This document shows, one piece after another, positions 1-6,333 of a stretch of 6,525 nucleotides of DNA. This stretch comes from an uncultured Rickettsiales bacterium (lineage in GTDB: Bacteria; Pseudomonadota; Alphaproteobacteria; Rickettsiales; Deianiraeaceae). The notes under the pieces are model-generated. The model made no database searches. It worked only from the letters and a program-made list of their open reading frames with translations, and was not told where the DNA came from. The DNA lies in NCBI GenBank assembly GCA_937906355.1, contig CALCWF010000206.1:1-6525 (forward strand), read 5' to 3'. The translations under genes were made by a program, and so were the position numbers. Position 1 is the first letter of the stretch. Each line of letters begins with the position of its first letter.

Positions 1-64
1 TAACGAAAAATGGATATTTCTATTTAAGAAATTAAAAATATAAAAATATTGTTGAGCATTACCA
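1..64. other. Left edge, downstream of the aspartokinase-like ORF
   Basis: This AT-rich edge follows the TAA of the aspartokinase-like gene. On the minus strand a second frame is open from about base 81 to the window end (reading NGNAQQYFYIFNFLNRN in part), but I see no clear aspartokinase motif in it. A six-pair AT-only hairpin (16-21 with 27-32) followed by a TTTTT run could be a weak terminator or chance. The region is too short to decide. Confidence 0.3.
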
Positions 65-604
65 TTAATCAAAGGAAAAATTTATTTTCTTGTTCTTTTT
101 CGAGGAACTACGTAGAAATAGATAGAATATTAGCGACGATAATCGTTCCCCGTAGCTGAGAAGAGTATCTTGTAGCTCGTTTATCATCTTTTTGTTATCG
201 CATATTGCCGTTATAGTATGTTGCATTTTTAGAAGAAGTTCGTTTACTTTCTTATTCCCTTCGTCGTTTATACCTAGTTCATTAGCGATAGATAAGTGCC
301 GATCTATTATATTGTTGTATAATTTGTATGACTTTCCCTCGACGAGATGAGCTTTCGTAGCGTCTTTTGTGATAGCTTTTATTGTAGATTTTGTGTCTAT
401 TTTTTCATTTATTTTGAAGCGATTAGATGATGACGCTACGCTCTTAGCGAGTTCGATTAGATTATTTGTTATACCGTTTAGAGCCGACATAACGACGATT
501 ATATTATCGTTTTTTGATATTGTGCTCTCGATTAGAGACTTTATATTTTTAAGATCTTTTGCGTCTTTTAGAACGGAACCACCGAATTTTAGTACTTTAA
601 TCAT
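65..604 (-). CDS. Aspartokinase-like protein, N-terminal part only (179 aa)
   Basis: This resembles the N-terminal part of aspartate kinase, the cytosolic enzyme that phosphorylates aspartate in the first step toward lysine, diaminopimelate, threonine and methionine. Visible motifs are KFGGS (residues 6-10, the nucleotide-binding Lys-Gly-Gly start), VVMSALNGITNNL (37-49) and SYGERLSS (150-157). The segment around DRH (101-103) and the helices before SYGERLSS recall the aspartokinase half of ThrA-type proteins. Residues 52-95 are Lys/Ser/Thr-rich and poorly conserved. A full aspartokinase is about 400-460 residues; here a TAA stops the frame about 22 residues after SYGERLSS, following a Ser/Lys/Asn-rich patch. 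The rest of the kinase domain and the ACT regulatory domains are missing from this frame. The ATG overlaps the ppdK TGA stop as ATGA, suggesting translational coupling. It could be a decaying pseudogene, a frameshifted gene continuing past the window, or a split protein. Family assignment is fairly sure; activity is doubtful. Confidence 0.7.
   Translation of the reverse strand: MIKVLKFGGSVLKDAKDLKNIKSLIESTISKNDNIIVVMSALNGITNNLIELAKSVASSSNRFKINEKIDTKSTIKAITKDATKAHLVEGKSYKLYNNIIDRHLSIANELGINDEGNKKVNELLLKMQHTITAICDNKKMINELQDTLLSYGERLSSLIFYLFLRSSSKKNKKINFSFD
601..604 (-). other. ATGA stop/start overlap coupling ppdK to the aspartokinase-like gene
   Basis: The ppdK stop codon TGA occupies 603-601 and the next gene's ATG occupies 604-602, giving a four-base ATGA overlap on the minus strand. 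Such overlaps commonly allow terminating ribosomes to re-initiate, so the two products are probably made from one message. No convincing Shine-Dalgarno sequence lies in the last codons of ppdK, which are Lys-rich, so coupling is inferred from geometry only. Confidence 0.65.
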
Positions 605-3600
605 ATTTTAGTTTTTTTTGACTTTTTGCTATTTAAGTGGCCATTATTAGCACATTTTTTATTATCGTTGATTACAGCTTGAGCTACGCTAAGTCTGGCT
701 GTTGGCACTCTGAACGGCGAACAGGATACGTAGTTGAGTCCTATTTTATAACAAAAATCTATTGTTTTTGGATCACCACCGTGTTCTCCGCATATACCTA
801 TTTGCAGTTTTTGTTTCACACTTCTTCCGTTACGAACGGCGAGTTTCATTAGTCCTCCGACGCCATCCTGATCTAGTGTTTTGAATGGATTATTTATGAT
901 AATATTTTTGTCTATGTATGATGATAGTAATTTACTCGTATCGTCTCTACTAAGTGCGAATGTTGTTTGCGTCAGGTCGTTTGTCCCGAAGCTGAAAAAG
1001 TCGGCGTAGTTAGCTATTTTATCTGCCGTTATTGATGCACGTGGCGTCTCTATCATTGTTCCTATTGGAATTATTACTTTATTTGTTTTTTGATTGAAGT
1101 TTGTATCGAAGTTATCGTTGTTGTTGTAAGTATCAAAGATTACGTCGTCTATTCTGTTTGAAGAACCTTTTGATAGTGTCTCTTTTGATAGTGTATTTTT
1201 TGATGATGCTTTTTTTGAGAATATAGCTTTAATTTTTTCCACGCATATTGAGCGTACGATTGATAGTTCGTTGCCGTCGCACACGATTGGTATCATTATC
1301 TTTGCGTGTGTTTTTATGTTTTTTTTAGTGCAGTTGATTATTGCATTACAGATTGCTTCGACTTGCATTTCGTATATTTCTGGATAAGTAATAGCAAGTC
1401 TACAACCACGATGCCCCATCATCGGATTTGTCTCTTGAAGTAGAGATGTTTTTTCTACCAGCTGTTTTACGTTACAACCCATGAACTTTGCTAGTTCTTT
1501 GTTCTCCTCTACTGTTTTTGTAACGAATTCGTGGAGTGGCGGATCTAGTAGTCGTATTATCACGCTTCTACCGTCCAGAACTTTGAATATATCTTCGAAG
1601 TCTTTTTGTTGAAGTGTTAGAATTTGTTTTAGATATTTTTCGCGTAGCTCTTTTGTATCGCTGGATATCATTGCACGAAATGGCATTAGCTTTTTTTTAT
1701 CGAAGAACATATGCTCCGTTCTGCATAGACCTATTCCATTCGCTCCTAGTTCGATTGCTTTTTTTACGTCGACCGGTAGATCTGCGTTTGCGTAAACGTA
1801 GAAGCCTTTTAATTCTGTTGTGCTATTTGTCTTTGATGTCTTGTTTATTTTTGTTTTTATTTTTACTGTTTTGTTAGTCATTTTATTTCTTGTACACTTA
1901 TCTCCTATTTTGTCGCACCATTTCAAGAACGTCTTTGTGTAGTTATCGAAGGCATAGTTGATTAGATTCATTTTTCCTTTGAATACATCGCCTGTCGTGC
2001 CGTCTATTGTTATTATATCGCCTTTTTTGAGTTTTTTGTTGTTAATTATAACGTTATTTCCGTCGAAAGATATAGCACCTGCACATATGACGCACGGAAT
2101 ACCTATTCCGCGAGAGACTATTGCGGCATGACTGGTAGCACCTCCTACTGATGTTAGAACGCCACTTGCGACGATCATACCTGATATATCTTCTGGACTT
2201 GTATTTTGTCTTACGAGTATCACTTTTCTACCTTTCTCTGTTTTTTCTTTTGCCTCTTTCGAGGAACATACTATCTCACCGAATCCAGCACCGAAAGAGA
2301 CGTTTAGTCCGACTGCTATTGGATGTTTACCTTTTTTATCTTTCTCGTCGATCGTTTTGTGTAGTAGTTGTTCGATATCTTTTTGTGTAATTCTTGTTAT
2401 TGCTTCCTCCTTTGTTATTATCTTTTCGTTAACCATATCGACTGCACATCTGACCGCGGATTGTCCATTTCGTTTTCCGATACGCGTTTGGAGGAGAAAG
2501 AGCTCGTTATTGCAGATTGTGAATTCGATATCCTGCATATCACGATAGTGATGTTCGAGCTTATCTACTACCTCGACGAGCTTTTTGTATAGTGTTGGTT
2601 TCTTTTTTTTGAGAAAGTCGATAGTCATTGGTGTTCTTATGCCAGCGACGACGTCCTCCCCTTGAGCGTTTTGTAGATATTCTCCGTATATTTTCTTTTC
2701 ACCTGTTATTGGATTGCGACTGAAGCATACGCCAGTCCCAGAGTTCTTTCCGTAGTTTCCGAATACCATTGATTGTATATTCACTGCTGTGCCACGACTA
2801 TTTTTTATGTTGTTGTATTCACGATATTTTATAGCTCTATCGTTCATCCAGGAACCGAATACTGCGTCGATAGCGATCCATAGCTGGACTTTCGGATCTT
2901 GTGGAAAGTCTTTTTTTGTATGCTTTTTATACACATCTTTATATTTTTTCACTATCTGTTTTATATCTTCTAGTGTGAGTTGTTTGTCTATTGGAACATT
3001 TTTTTGACTACATTTCACGTCTTTTTTACCTTTTTTTTTCGTGTAATCTTCCTTTGTGCTGTTATTTTTTTTACTGATAGTATTTTTGATTACGCTTTCG
3101 AACTCATCGATCGATATTCCGTATACGACGTTTCCGAACATCTGTATGAATCGACGATATGTATCGTATGCGAAATGTTCGTTTTTTGTGCGTTTCGCAA
3201 GTCCTAACACAGTTTCATCGTTTATCCCTAGATTTAGTATAGTATCCATCATTCCTGGCATAGAGACAGATGCCCCGGAGCGAACAGATATTAATAGTGG
3301 ATTTTTCGTATCTCCGAATTTCTTACCAGTTATAGCTTCTAGTTTTTTTAGATTATCTTCGACTTCTTTTTTTAATGAACTTGGATATTTCTTATCGTGC
3401 TTGTAGAAATATTCACAAATCTCGGTTGAGATAGTGAAGCCAGCTGGAACTGGAATTCCTATATTCGTCATTTCCGCGAGTCCTGCACCTTTACCACCGA
3501 GTATATCCGCCATATGAGCGTTTCCTTCCGTTTTTCCCTTACCGAAGAAGTATACGAATTTATCTTTTTTGTTGTATTTTTTTCTTTCTTTTTTACTCCC

Positions 3601-3870
3601 CTCCTTTCTATTACATTTACTACTTTTGATACATTTATCTTGTTCTTTTTTTTCGTTCGATAGTCTATTTGACGGTATATTTGAACGAGATGATTTTTGT
3701 TCTACGTTGTCTTTTTTATTTACTTTTTTACTACCTTTGACATCTTTGTTGTTTCCTTTGTTGGAGTCTGCATGAAATAGTTTTAGTAGCATAATAGCAG
3801 TATTGTATATGAACGATATTATCGAACAAATTGCAAAGTTTATAAGCAAGTTTTTATTCTTTTCTATCAC
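601..3870 (-). CDS. ppdK: Pyruvate, phosphate dikinase, enlarged with N-terminal hydrophobic segment and inserts
   Basis: PPDK reversibly converts ATP, Pi and pyruvate to AMP, PPi and PEP, linking lower glycolysis to gluconeogenesis. Core domains in order: the ATP-grasp part (about 104-460) has LGGKGAGLAEM (124-134), SVRSGASVSMPGMMDT (195-210), GTGVCFSRNP (378-387) and LLQTR (459-463). The swivelling phosphohistidine domain has GGATSHAA, with TSH at 579-581 and H581 the likely phosphocarrier. The PEP/pyruvate barrel has CRTEH (716-720), RLLDPPLH (773-780), NPMMGHRGCRL (815-825), GTMIETPRA (937-945), FGTNDLTQTT (961-970) and GICGEHGGDP with likely catalytic C1027. The usual GGMTSH is GGATSH here. 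At 1089 residues it is about 200 longer than normal: an N-terminal extension (1-103) with a hydrophobic run at 7-29, plus Lys/Asn/Ser-rich inserts near 264-296, 657-688 and 881-931. The GTG start is uncertain; ATG at residue 27 (base 3792) would remove the hydrophobic run. No clear ribosome binding site precedes either. Confidence 0.95.
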   Translation of the reverse strand: MIEKNKNLLINFAICSIISFIYNTAIMLLKLFHADSNKGNNKDVKGSKKVNKKDNVEQKSSRSNIPSNRLSNEKKEQDKCIKSSKCNRKEGSKKERKKYNKKDKFVYFFGKGKTEGNAHMADILGGKGAGLAEMTNIGIPVPAGFTISTEICEYFYKHDKKYPSSLKKEVEDNLKKLEAITGKKFGDTKNPLLISVRSGASVSMPGMMDTILNLGINDETVLGLAKRTKNEHFAYDTYRRFIQMFGNVVYGISIDEFESVIKNTISKKNNSTKEDYTKKKGKKDVKCSQKNVPIDKQLTLEDIKQIVKKYKDVYKKHTKKDFPQDPKVQLWIAIDAVFGSWMNDRAIKYREYNNIKNSRGTAVNIQSMVFGNYGKNSGTGVCFSRNPITGEKKIYGEYLQNAQGEDVVAGIRTPMTIDFLKKKKPTLYKKLVEVVDKLEHHYRDMQDIEFTICNNELFLLQTRIGKRNGQSAVRCAVDMVNEKIITKEEAITRITQKDIEQLLHKTIDEKDKKGKHPIAVGLNVSFGAGFGEIVCSSKEAKEKTEKGRKVILVRQNTSPEDISGMIVASGVLTSVGGATSHAAIVSRGIGIPCVICAGAISFDGNNVIINNKKLKKGDIITIDGTTGDVFKGKMNLINYAFDNYTKTFLKWCDKIGDKCTRNKMTNKTVKIKTKINKTSKTNSTTELKGFYVYANADLPVDVKKAIELGANGIGLCRTEHMFFDKKKLMPFRAMISSDTKELREKYLKQILTLQQKDFEDIFKVLDGRSVIIRLLDPPLHEFVTKTVEENKELAKFMGCNVKQLVEKTSLLQETNPMMGHRGCRLAITYPEIYEMQVEAICNAIINCTKKNIKTHAKIMIPIVCDGNELSIVRSICVEKIKAIFSKKASSKNTLSKETLSKGSSNRIDDVIFDTYNNNDNFDTNFNQKTNKVIIPIGTMIETPRASITADKIANYADFFSFGTNDLTQTTFALSRDDTSKLLSSYIDKNIIINNPFKTLDQDGVGGLMKLAVRNGRSVKQKLQIGICGEHGGDPKTIDFCYKIGLNYVSCSPFRVPTARLSVAQAVINDNKKCANNGHLNSKKSKKTKI
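1159..1218 (-). repeat. 15-bp tandem repeat encoding SKxxx pentapeptides inside ppdK
   Basis: On the plus strand, bases 1167-1181 and 1182-1196 match at 14 of 15 positions (unit cttttgatagtgtct), and a third, more degenerate unit follows at 1197-1211. In the protein this reads as four consecutive pentamers, SKKAS, SKNTL, SKETL and SKGSS (residues 885-904), within the third low-complexity insert of PPDK. Because the period is a multiple of three, gain or loss of a unit keeps the frame. It lies between the KIMIPIV strand and the GTMIETPRA motif of the barrel domain, most likely in a surface loop. Confidence 0.75.
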
Positions 3871-4050
3871 ATGTTTTAAGCGAATAATGTTATTGCATCG
3901 TATCGTTGTCGTGTCGATTGATTGACAAATTTTCGTGAGAGGAGACTCGTTATAGTCGTCGTGTGATGAATGTATTACTTTTAAAGTAATACTTTAAAAT
4001 CATACGATTTATATGAATAAATAAGACAGTATATGAGAAAAGTTTATATT
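3871..4050. other. 180-base spacer between prfA and ppdK
   Basis: This is the longest non-coding stretch in the window. It contains the overlapping dyads described separately. No GC-rich hairpin with a T tract follows prfA, so I cannot place a terminator. A TTGTCA hexamer (minus strand, 3928-3923) could be a -35 element for ppdK, but the sequence 16-18 bases downstream matches TATAAT poorly. The ppdK reading frame stays open upstream of the GTG for 41 further codons, back to a TAA at 3996-3994, with no ATG, GTG or TTG in frame. An out-of-frame ATG followed directly by TGA overlaps the GTG (3872-3867). Confidence 0.6.
3972..3999. promoter_or_regulatory. Two overlapping perfect dyads upstream of ppdK
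   Basis: Bases 3972-3992 form a perfect palindrome with 10-base arms (gtattacttt / aaagtaatac) around one central base. Bases 3979-3999 form a second one (ttttaaagta / tactttaaaa), also with 10-base arms and one central base. Their centres are 7 bases apart. The pattern is three alternating copies of TACTTT/AAAGTA. It begins 102 bases upstream of the ppdK GTG and about 50 bases after the prfA stop. It could be an operator with several half-sites, or RNA able to form either of two exclusive AT-only hairpins. There is no T tract after it on the minus strand, so a standard terminator is unlikely. Confidence 0.35.
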
Positions 4051-5127
4051 TTAATTTCCCATTACTTTTAGCATTTCCGCCTGCTTTTCCGCTCTTAGCC
4101 GTTGTATTATTTCGTCTATATCTCCGCTGTCTATGATTCTATCTAGATTATATAATGTTAGCCCTATTCGATGATCAGTTATACGATTTTGAGGATAGTT
4201 ATAAGTACGTATTTTTTCGCTTCTATCACCGCTTCCGACTTGTTGTCTTCTGTCTTTTACTATTGAGTCGTTGCGTTTTTCTTTTTCTGCTTCGTAGACT
4301 TTTGCACGAAGAATTTTCATTGCTTTTTCGCGGTTTTGAATCTGCGATCTCCCCTCCTGCATTGAGACGACTATTCCTGTTGGTATATGCGTTATACGAA
4401 CAGCAGATTCGGTTTTATTGATATGCTGTCCCCCAGCACCACTGGCACGATATACGTCGATTCTCAAATCGTTATCGTTTATATTGACGTCTACGTCTTC
4501 TAATTCTGGAAATACAGCCACAGTTATTGCACTGGTATGAACCCTCCCATTGACCTCTGTTTCTGGTATCCTTTGGACTCTGTGCGTCCCTGACTCGTAT
4601 CTTAGGTGTCCGTAAGCCTCCTTTCCGGATACGTTGAAAAAAATCTCCTTTATACCACCTATCGTACCTTCTGAAAGATGTATTATTTCCATCTTCCATC
4701 GCTTTATTTCGCAGTATTTTTGATATATAGCGAATAAATCGGCCACGAATAGTCCTGCTTCATCACCACCTGTTCCGGCACGAAGCTCGACGATTGCGTT
4801 TTTACTATCGAGAGGATCTTTTGGTATAAGTAGTATTTCTAACTTATGTTCTACGTCTGGAATTTCTTGTTTCAGCTTTCTACACTCCTCGTCCATCATT
4901 TGCGTCATTTCTTGATTTTGCTCTGTTTTTAGCATTTCTTCTAGTTCGTTGATTTGTTTATCTATATCGATTAGATGATTAGCACACTCGAATGTTTCTT
5001 CTAAATCGCTTTTTTCTTTGTTTATTTTAGCACATTCTTGATAGTCTTGACAAAGTTGTAGACTGTTTTCCAGTTCTTGCATCTTCGCGACTATTTGACC
5101 TGCTATTTGTATCAATCTTTCTGACAT
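4051..5127 (-). CDS. prfA: Peptide chain release factor 1
   Basis: RF1 recognises UAA and UAG in the ribosomal A site and triggers release of the finished peptide. At 358 residues it has the usual family length. The N-terminal third is helical and charged. The central domain carries GTGGDEAGLF (118-127), ESGTHRVQRIPETE (178-191) with the PxT-type anticodon-mimic tripeptide PET at 188-190, and GRVHTSAITVAV (194-205). The peptidyl-transferase motif SGAGGQHINKTESAVR spans 229-244, with GGQ at 232-234. PxT rather than SPF separates it from RF2, and the C-terminal part is complete, so it is not a short rescue factor. ATG at 5127 gives the standard N-terminus; only a weak purine-rich stretch precedes it. 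It follows nusG by 85 bases on the same strand. The prmC methylase gene that often follows prfA is not next; ppdK is. Two genes here (secE and nusG) end in TAG, which needs RF1. Confidence 0.97.
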   Translation of the reverse strand: MSERLIQIAGQIVAKMQELENSLQLCQDYQECAKINKEKSDLEETFECANHLIDIDKQINELEEMLKTEQNQEMTQMMDEECRKLKQEIPDVEHKLEILLIPKDPLDSKNAIVELRAGTGGDEAGLFVADLFAIYQKYCEIKRWKMEIIHLSEGTIGGIKEIFFNVSGKEAYGHLRYESGTHRVQRIPETEVNGRVHTSAITVAVFPELEDVDVNINDNDLRIDVYRASGAGGQHINKTESAVRITHIPTGIVVSMQEGRSQIQNREKAMKILRAKVYEAEKEKRNDSIVKDRRQQVGSGDRSEKIRTYNYPQNRITDHRIGLTLYNLDRIIDSGDIDEIIQRLRAEKQAEMLKVMGN

Positions 5128-5212
5128 ATATTATCACTTTTACACACACATATATGTATTATTTCGTATTGTGGTCGATATAACGAGTAGACAGATATAC
5201 TATTGATGACGC

Positions 5213-6058
5213 CTATTTATTGTCATTAATTGCCATCACTTGATCAAATGTAGCGTCGATTTTTGTTTCACAGTTGAATATCATAACACTTATGACGAGC
5301 TTACGCTCTTCCTTATTTACAGAATAGACGTTTCCCTCCATCGAGGCGAAAGAACCAGAATTCACTCTCACTCTTTGACCTATTGTAAAGTTAACTTCTC
5401 CCACATTCTTTGATAGATCGTTTACTTTATCCATCATTTTTTTATATACATCGTCACCGATTGGTTCAGGTAAAATTTGCCCGAAGCCATTCATTTTAAA
5501 GAATGAACGTAAGAATAGAATTATTTTATCCGTCAGCTTAATCTTCAGGAAGACGTATCCCGGATACGCATTGACATCCTTCTCGACTTTTTTACCGTTG
5601 ACGTATTTTACATACTTATGTTTTGGAATAGAGAAATCCGTGAAATATTTCTTACCATCTATACCATCCTTTTCGAGAAGATTGAACGACGCTTTCAGTT
5701 CGCTCACCATTGAGTCCTCTCTGCCAGTTTGAACACGACAAATATACCATTGACTTATTTCAGGATTTACAGCAACTCTCTTTCTTCCACTGCCTTTTGC
5801 GATATTGCCTTTTGCGATATTGCCTTTCTCCTCGCTTTTTTCACTTTTCGTTTCTTCCTTTACGACCTTATTGTCGACGTTCTCCTTATCTTTGAGATTA
5901 TTATTGTCGAGATTGTTACCGTCCTTATTGTCGGCATCATTGCTGTTGATATCTACGTCCGCATTACTGCATTCGTTTGTAGATGTGACGACATCTGCAC
6001 TTGGAGAAACCTCCACATTACCATCTTTTAATTCATCATTACTTAATTCATTACTCAT
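5213..6058 (-). CDS. nusG: Transcription termination/antitermination factor NusG with long acidic N-terminal extension
   Basis: NusG binds RNA polymerase to support processive transcription, and through its KOW domain contacts Rho or ribosomal protein S10. The NGN domain begins at SQWYICRVQTG (102-112) and includes the conserved YPGYVFLKIKL (165-175) and GFGQILPEPIG (191-201). The KOW domain runs from about FTIGQRVRVNSGSFASMEG (224-242) to FDQVMAI (271-277). Normal bacterial NusG is about 180 residues; this one has 281, the excess being residues 1-101, rich in Asn, Asp, Glu, Ser and Lys, likely disordered, with a duplicated GNIAK pentapeptide. In the KOW domain the usual VxIFGRxTPVEL stretch reads MIFNCETKIDA, replacing the common Gly-Arg. 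I chose the ATG at 6058 (MSNELSND), 16 bases after the secE stop; an upstream TTG at 6091 would overlap secE and add a Cys-rich stretch unlike the family. The usual rplK gene does not follow; prfA does. Confidence 0.93.
   Translation of the reverse strand: MSNELSNDELKDGNVEVSPSADVVTSTNECSNADVDINSNDADNKDGNNLDNNNLKDKENVDNKVVKEETKSEKSEEKGNIAKGNIAKGSGRKRVAVNPEISQWYICRVQTGREDSMVSELKASFNLLEKDGIDGKKYFTDFSIPKHKYVKYVNGKKVEKDVNAYPGYVFLKIKLTDKIILFLRSFFKMNGFGQILPEPIGDDVYKKMMDKVNDLSKNVGEVNFTIGQRVRVNSGSFASMEGNVYSVNKEERKLVISVMIFNCETKIDATFDQVMAINDNK
5791..5820 (-). repeat. 15-bp perfect tandem repeat in the nusG extension
   Basis: Two identical adjacent copies of tgccttttgcgatat lie at 5791-5805 and 5806-5820 on the plus strand, and the first seven bases recur at 5821-5827. 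In the protein this gives two GNIAK pentapeptides in a row (residues 79-88) in the disordered linker just ahead of the NGN domain. The in-frame period and perfect identity suggest recent slippage or duplication. Confidence 0.85.
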
Positions 6059-6074
6059 AAAACAAAAATAAATA

Positions 6075-6275
6075 CTACACGGTAAACACAATTTTCATTA
6101 TCAACGAAGATACAACGGCATCTATTACAGCGAAGAAACACGCCAACACAGTCGTTACGATTAAAACAATGAATACAAGTTGTTTTAACTCTTTTGGAGT
6201 CAGCCAGACAACTTTCGAAAATTCAAGCTTAACCTTCGAAAAGTAATCAACCAATCCAGTAACCATAAACAACAT
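6075..6275 (-). CDS. secE: Preprotein translocase subunit SecE
   Basis: SecE is the small membrane subunit that clamps SecY in the SecYEG protein-export channel of the inner membrane. The 66-residue product has the short one-span layout: an amphipathic helix (about 8-20), the conserved cytoplasmic hinge with KVVWLTPKEL at 21-30, and one hydrophobic span at about 33-60. The hinge differs from the common WP(S/T)xxE: here it is W-L-T-P-K-E, so Pro is two residues further on. ATG at 6275 is used; a second ATG at residue 4 (base 6266) is an equally possible start. It sits 58 bases after rpmH and 16 bases before the chosen nusG start, and secE-nusG is a classic bacterial pair, which supports the call. 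No clear ribosome binding site is visible. The stop is TAG. Confidence 0.9.
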   Translation of the reverse strand: MLFMVTGLVDYFSKVKLEFSKVVWLTPKELKQLVFIVLIVTTVLACFFAVIDAVVSSLIMKIVFTV

Positions 6276-6333
6276 AAAATTAAAACACTTAATTTCACAA
6301 TCAACACAACGTTTTACCTATCTGCCACTATAT

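Noticed and set aside
6..32. AT-only six-pair hairpin with a TTTTT run as a terminator after the aspartokinase-like gene
   Set aside because: The stem has a single G-C pair, the T run is six bases away from the stem, and the gene may continue past the edge; too weak to call.
369..611. Plus-strand open frame of 80 codons
   Set aside because: It is the antisense of the aspartokinase-like gene, with no recognisable motif and a hydrophobic composition produced by reading Lys/Asn codons backwards.
3056..3406. Plus-strand open frame of 116 codons
   Set aside because: It lies entirely opposite conserved PPDK sequence, and its Phe/Ser/Leu-rich product looks like an antisense artefact.
3922..3927. 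Perfect TTGACA on the plus strand as a promoter -35 box
   Set aside because: The nearest TATAAT-like hexamer, TATAGT, is 23 bases on, too far, and no plus-strand gene follows.
4472..4699. Minus-strand open frame of 75 codons inside prfA
   Set aside because: It is an alternative frame of the conserved RF1 GGQ region, with an Arg-rich composition and no independent evidence.
5148..5157. Ten-base palindrome acatatatgt between nusG and prfA
   Set aside because: It is a simple alternating AT/AC tract, expected by chance in such sequence.
5729..6031. Plus-strand open frame of 100 codons with hydrophobic stretches
   Set aside because: It is the reverse of the Asn/Asp-rich nusG extension, which yields Ile/Val/Leu codons; no supporting start signal or family match.
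6059..6091. TTG start extending NusG by 11 residues
   Set aside because: It would overlap secE by 17 bases and add an unusual Cys-rich segment; the ATG at 6058 fits the spacing better.
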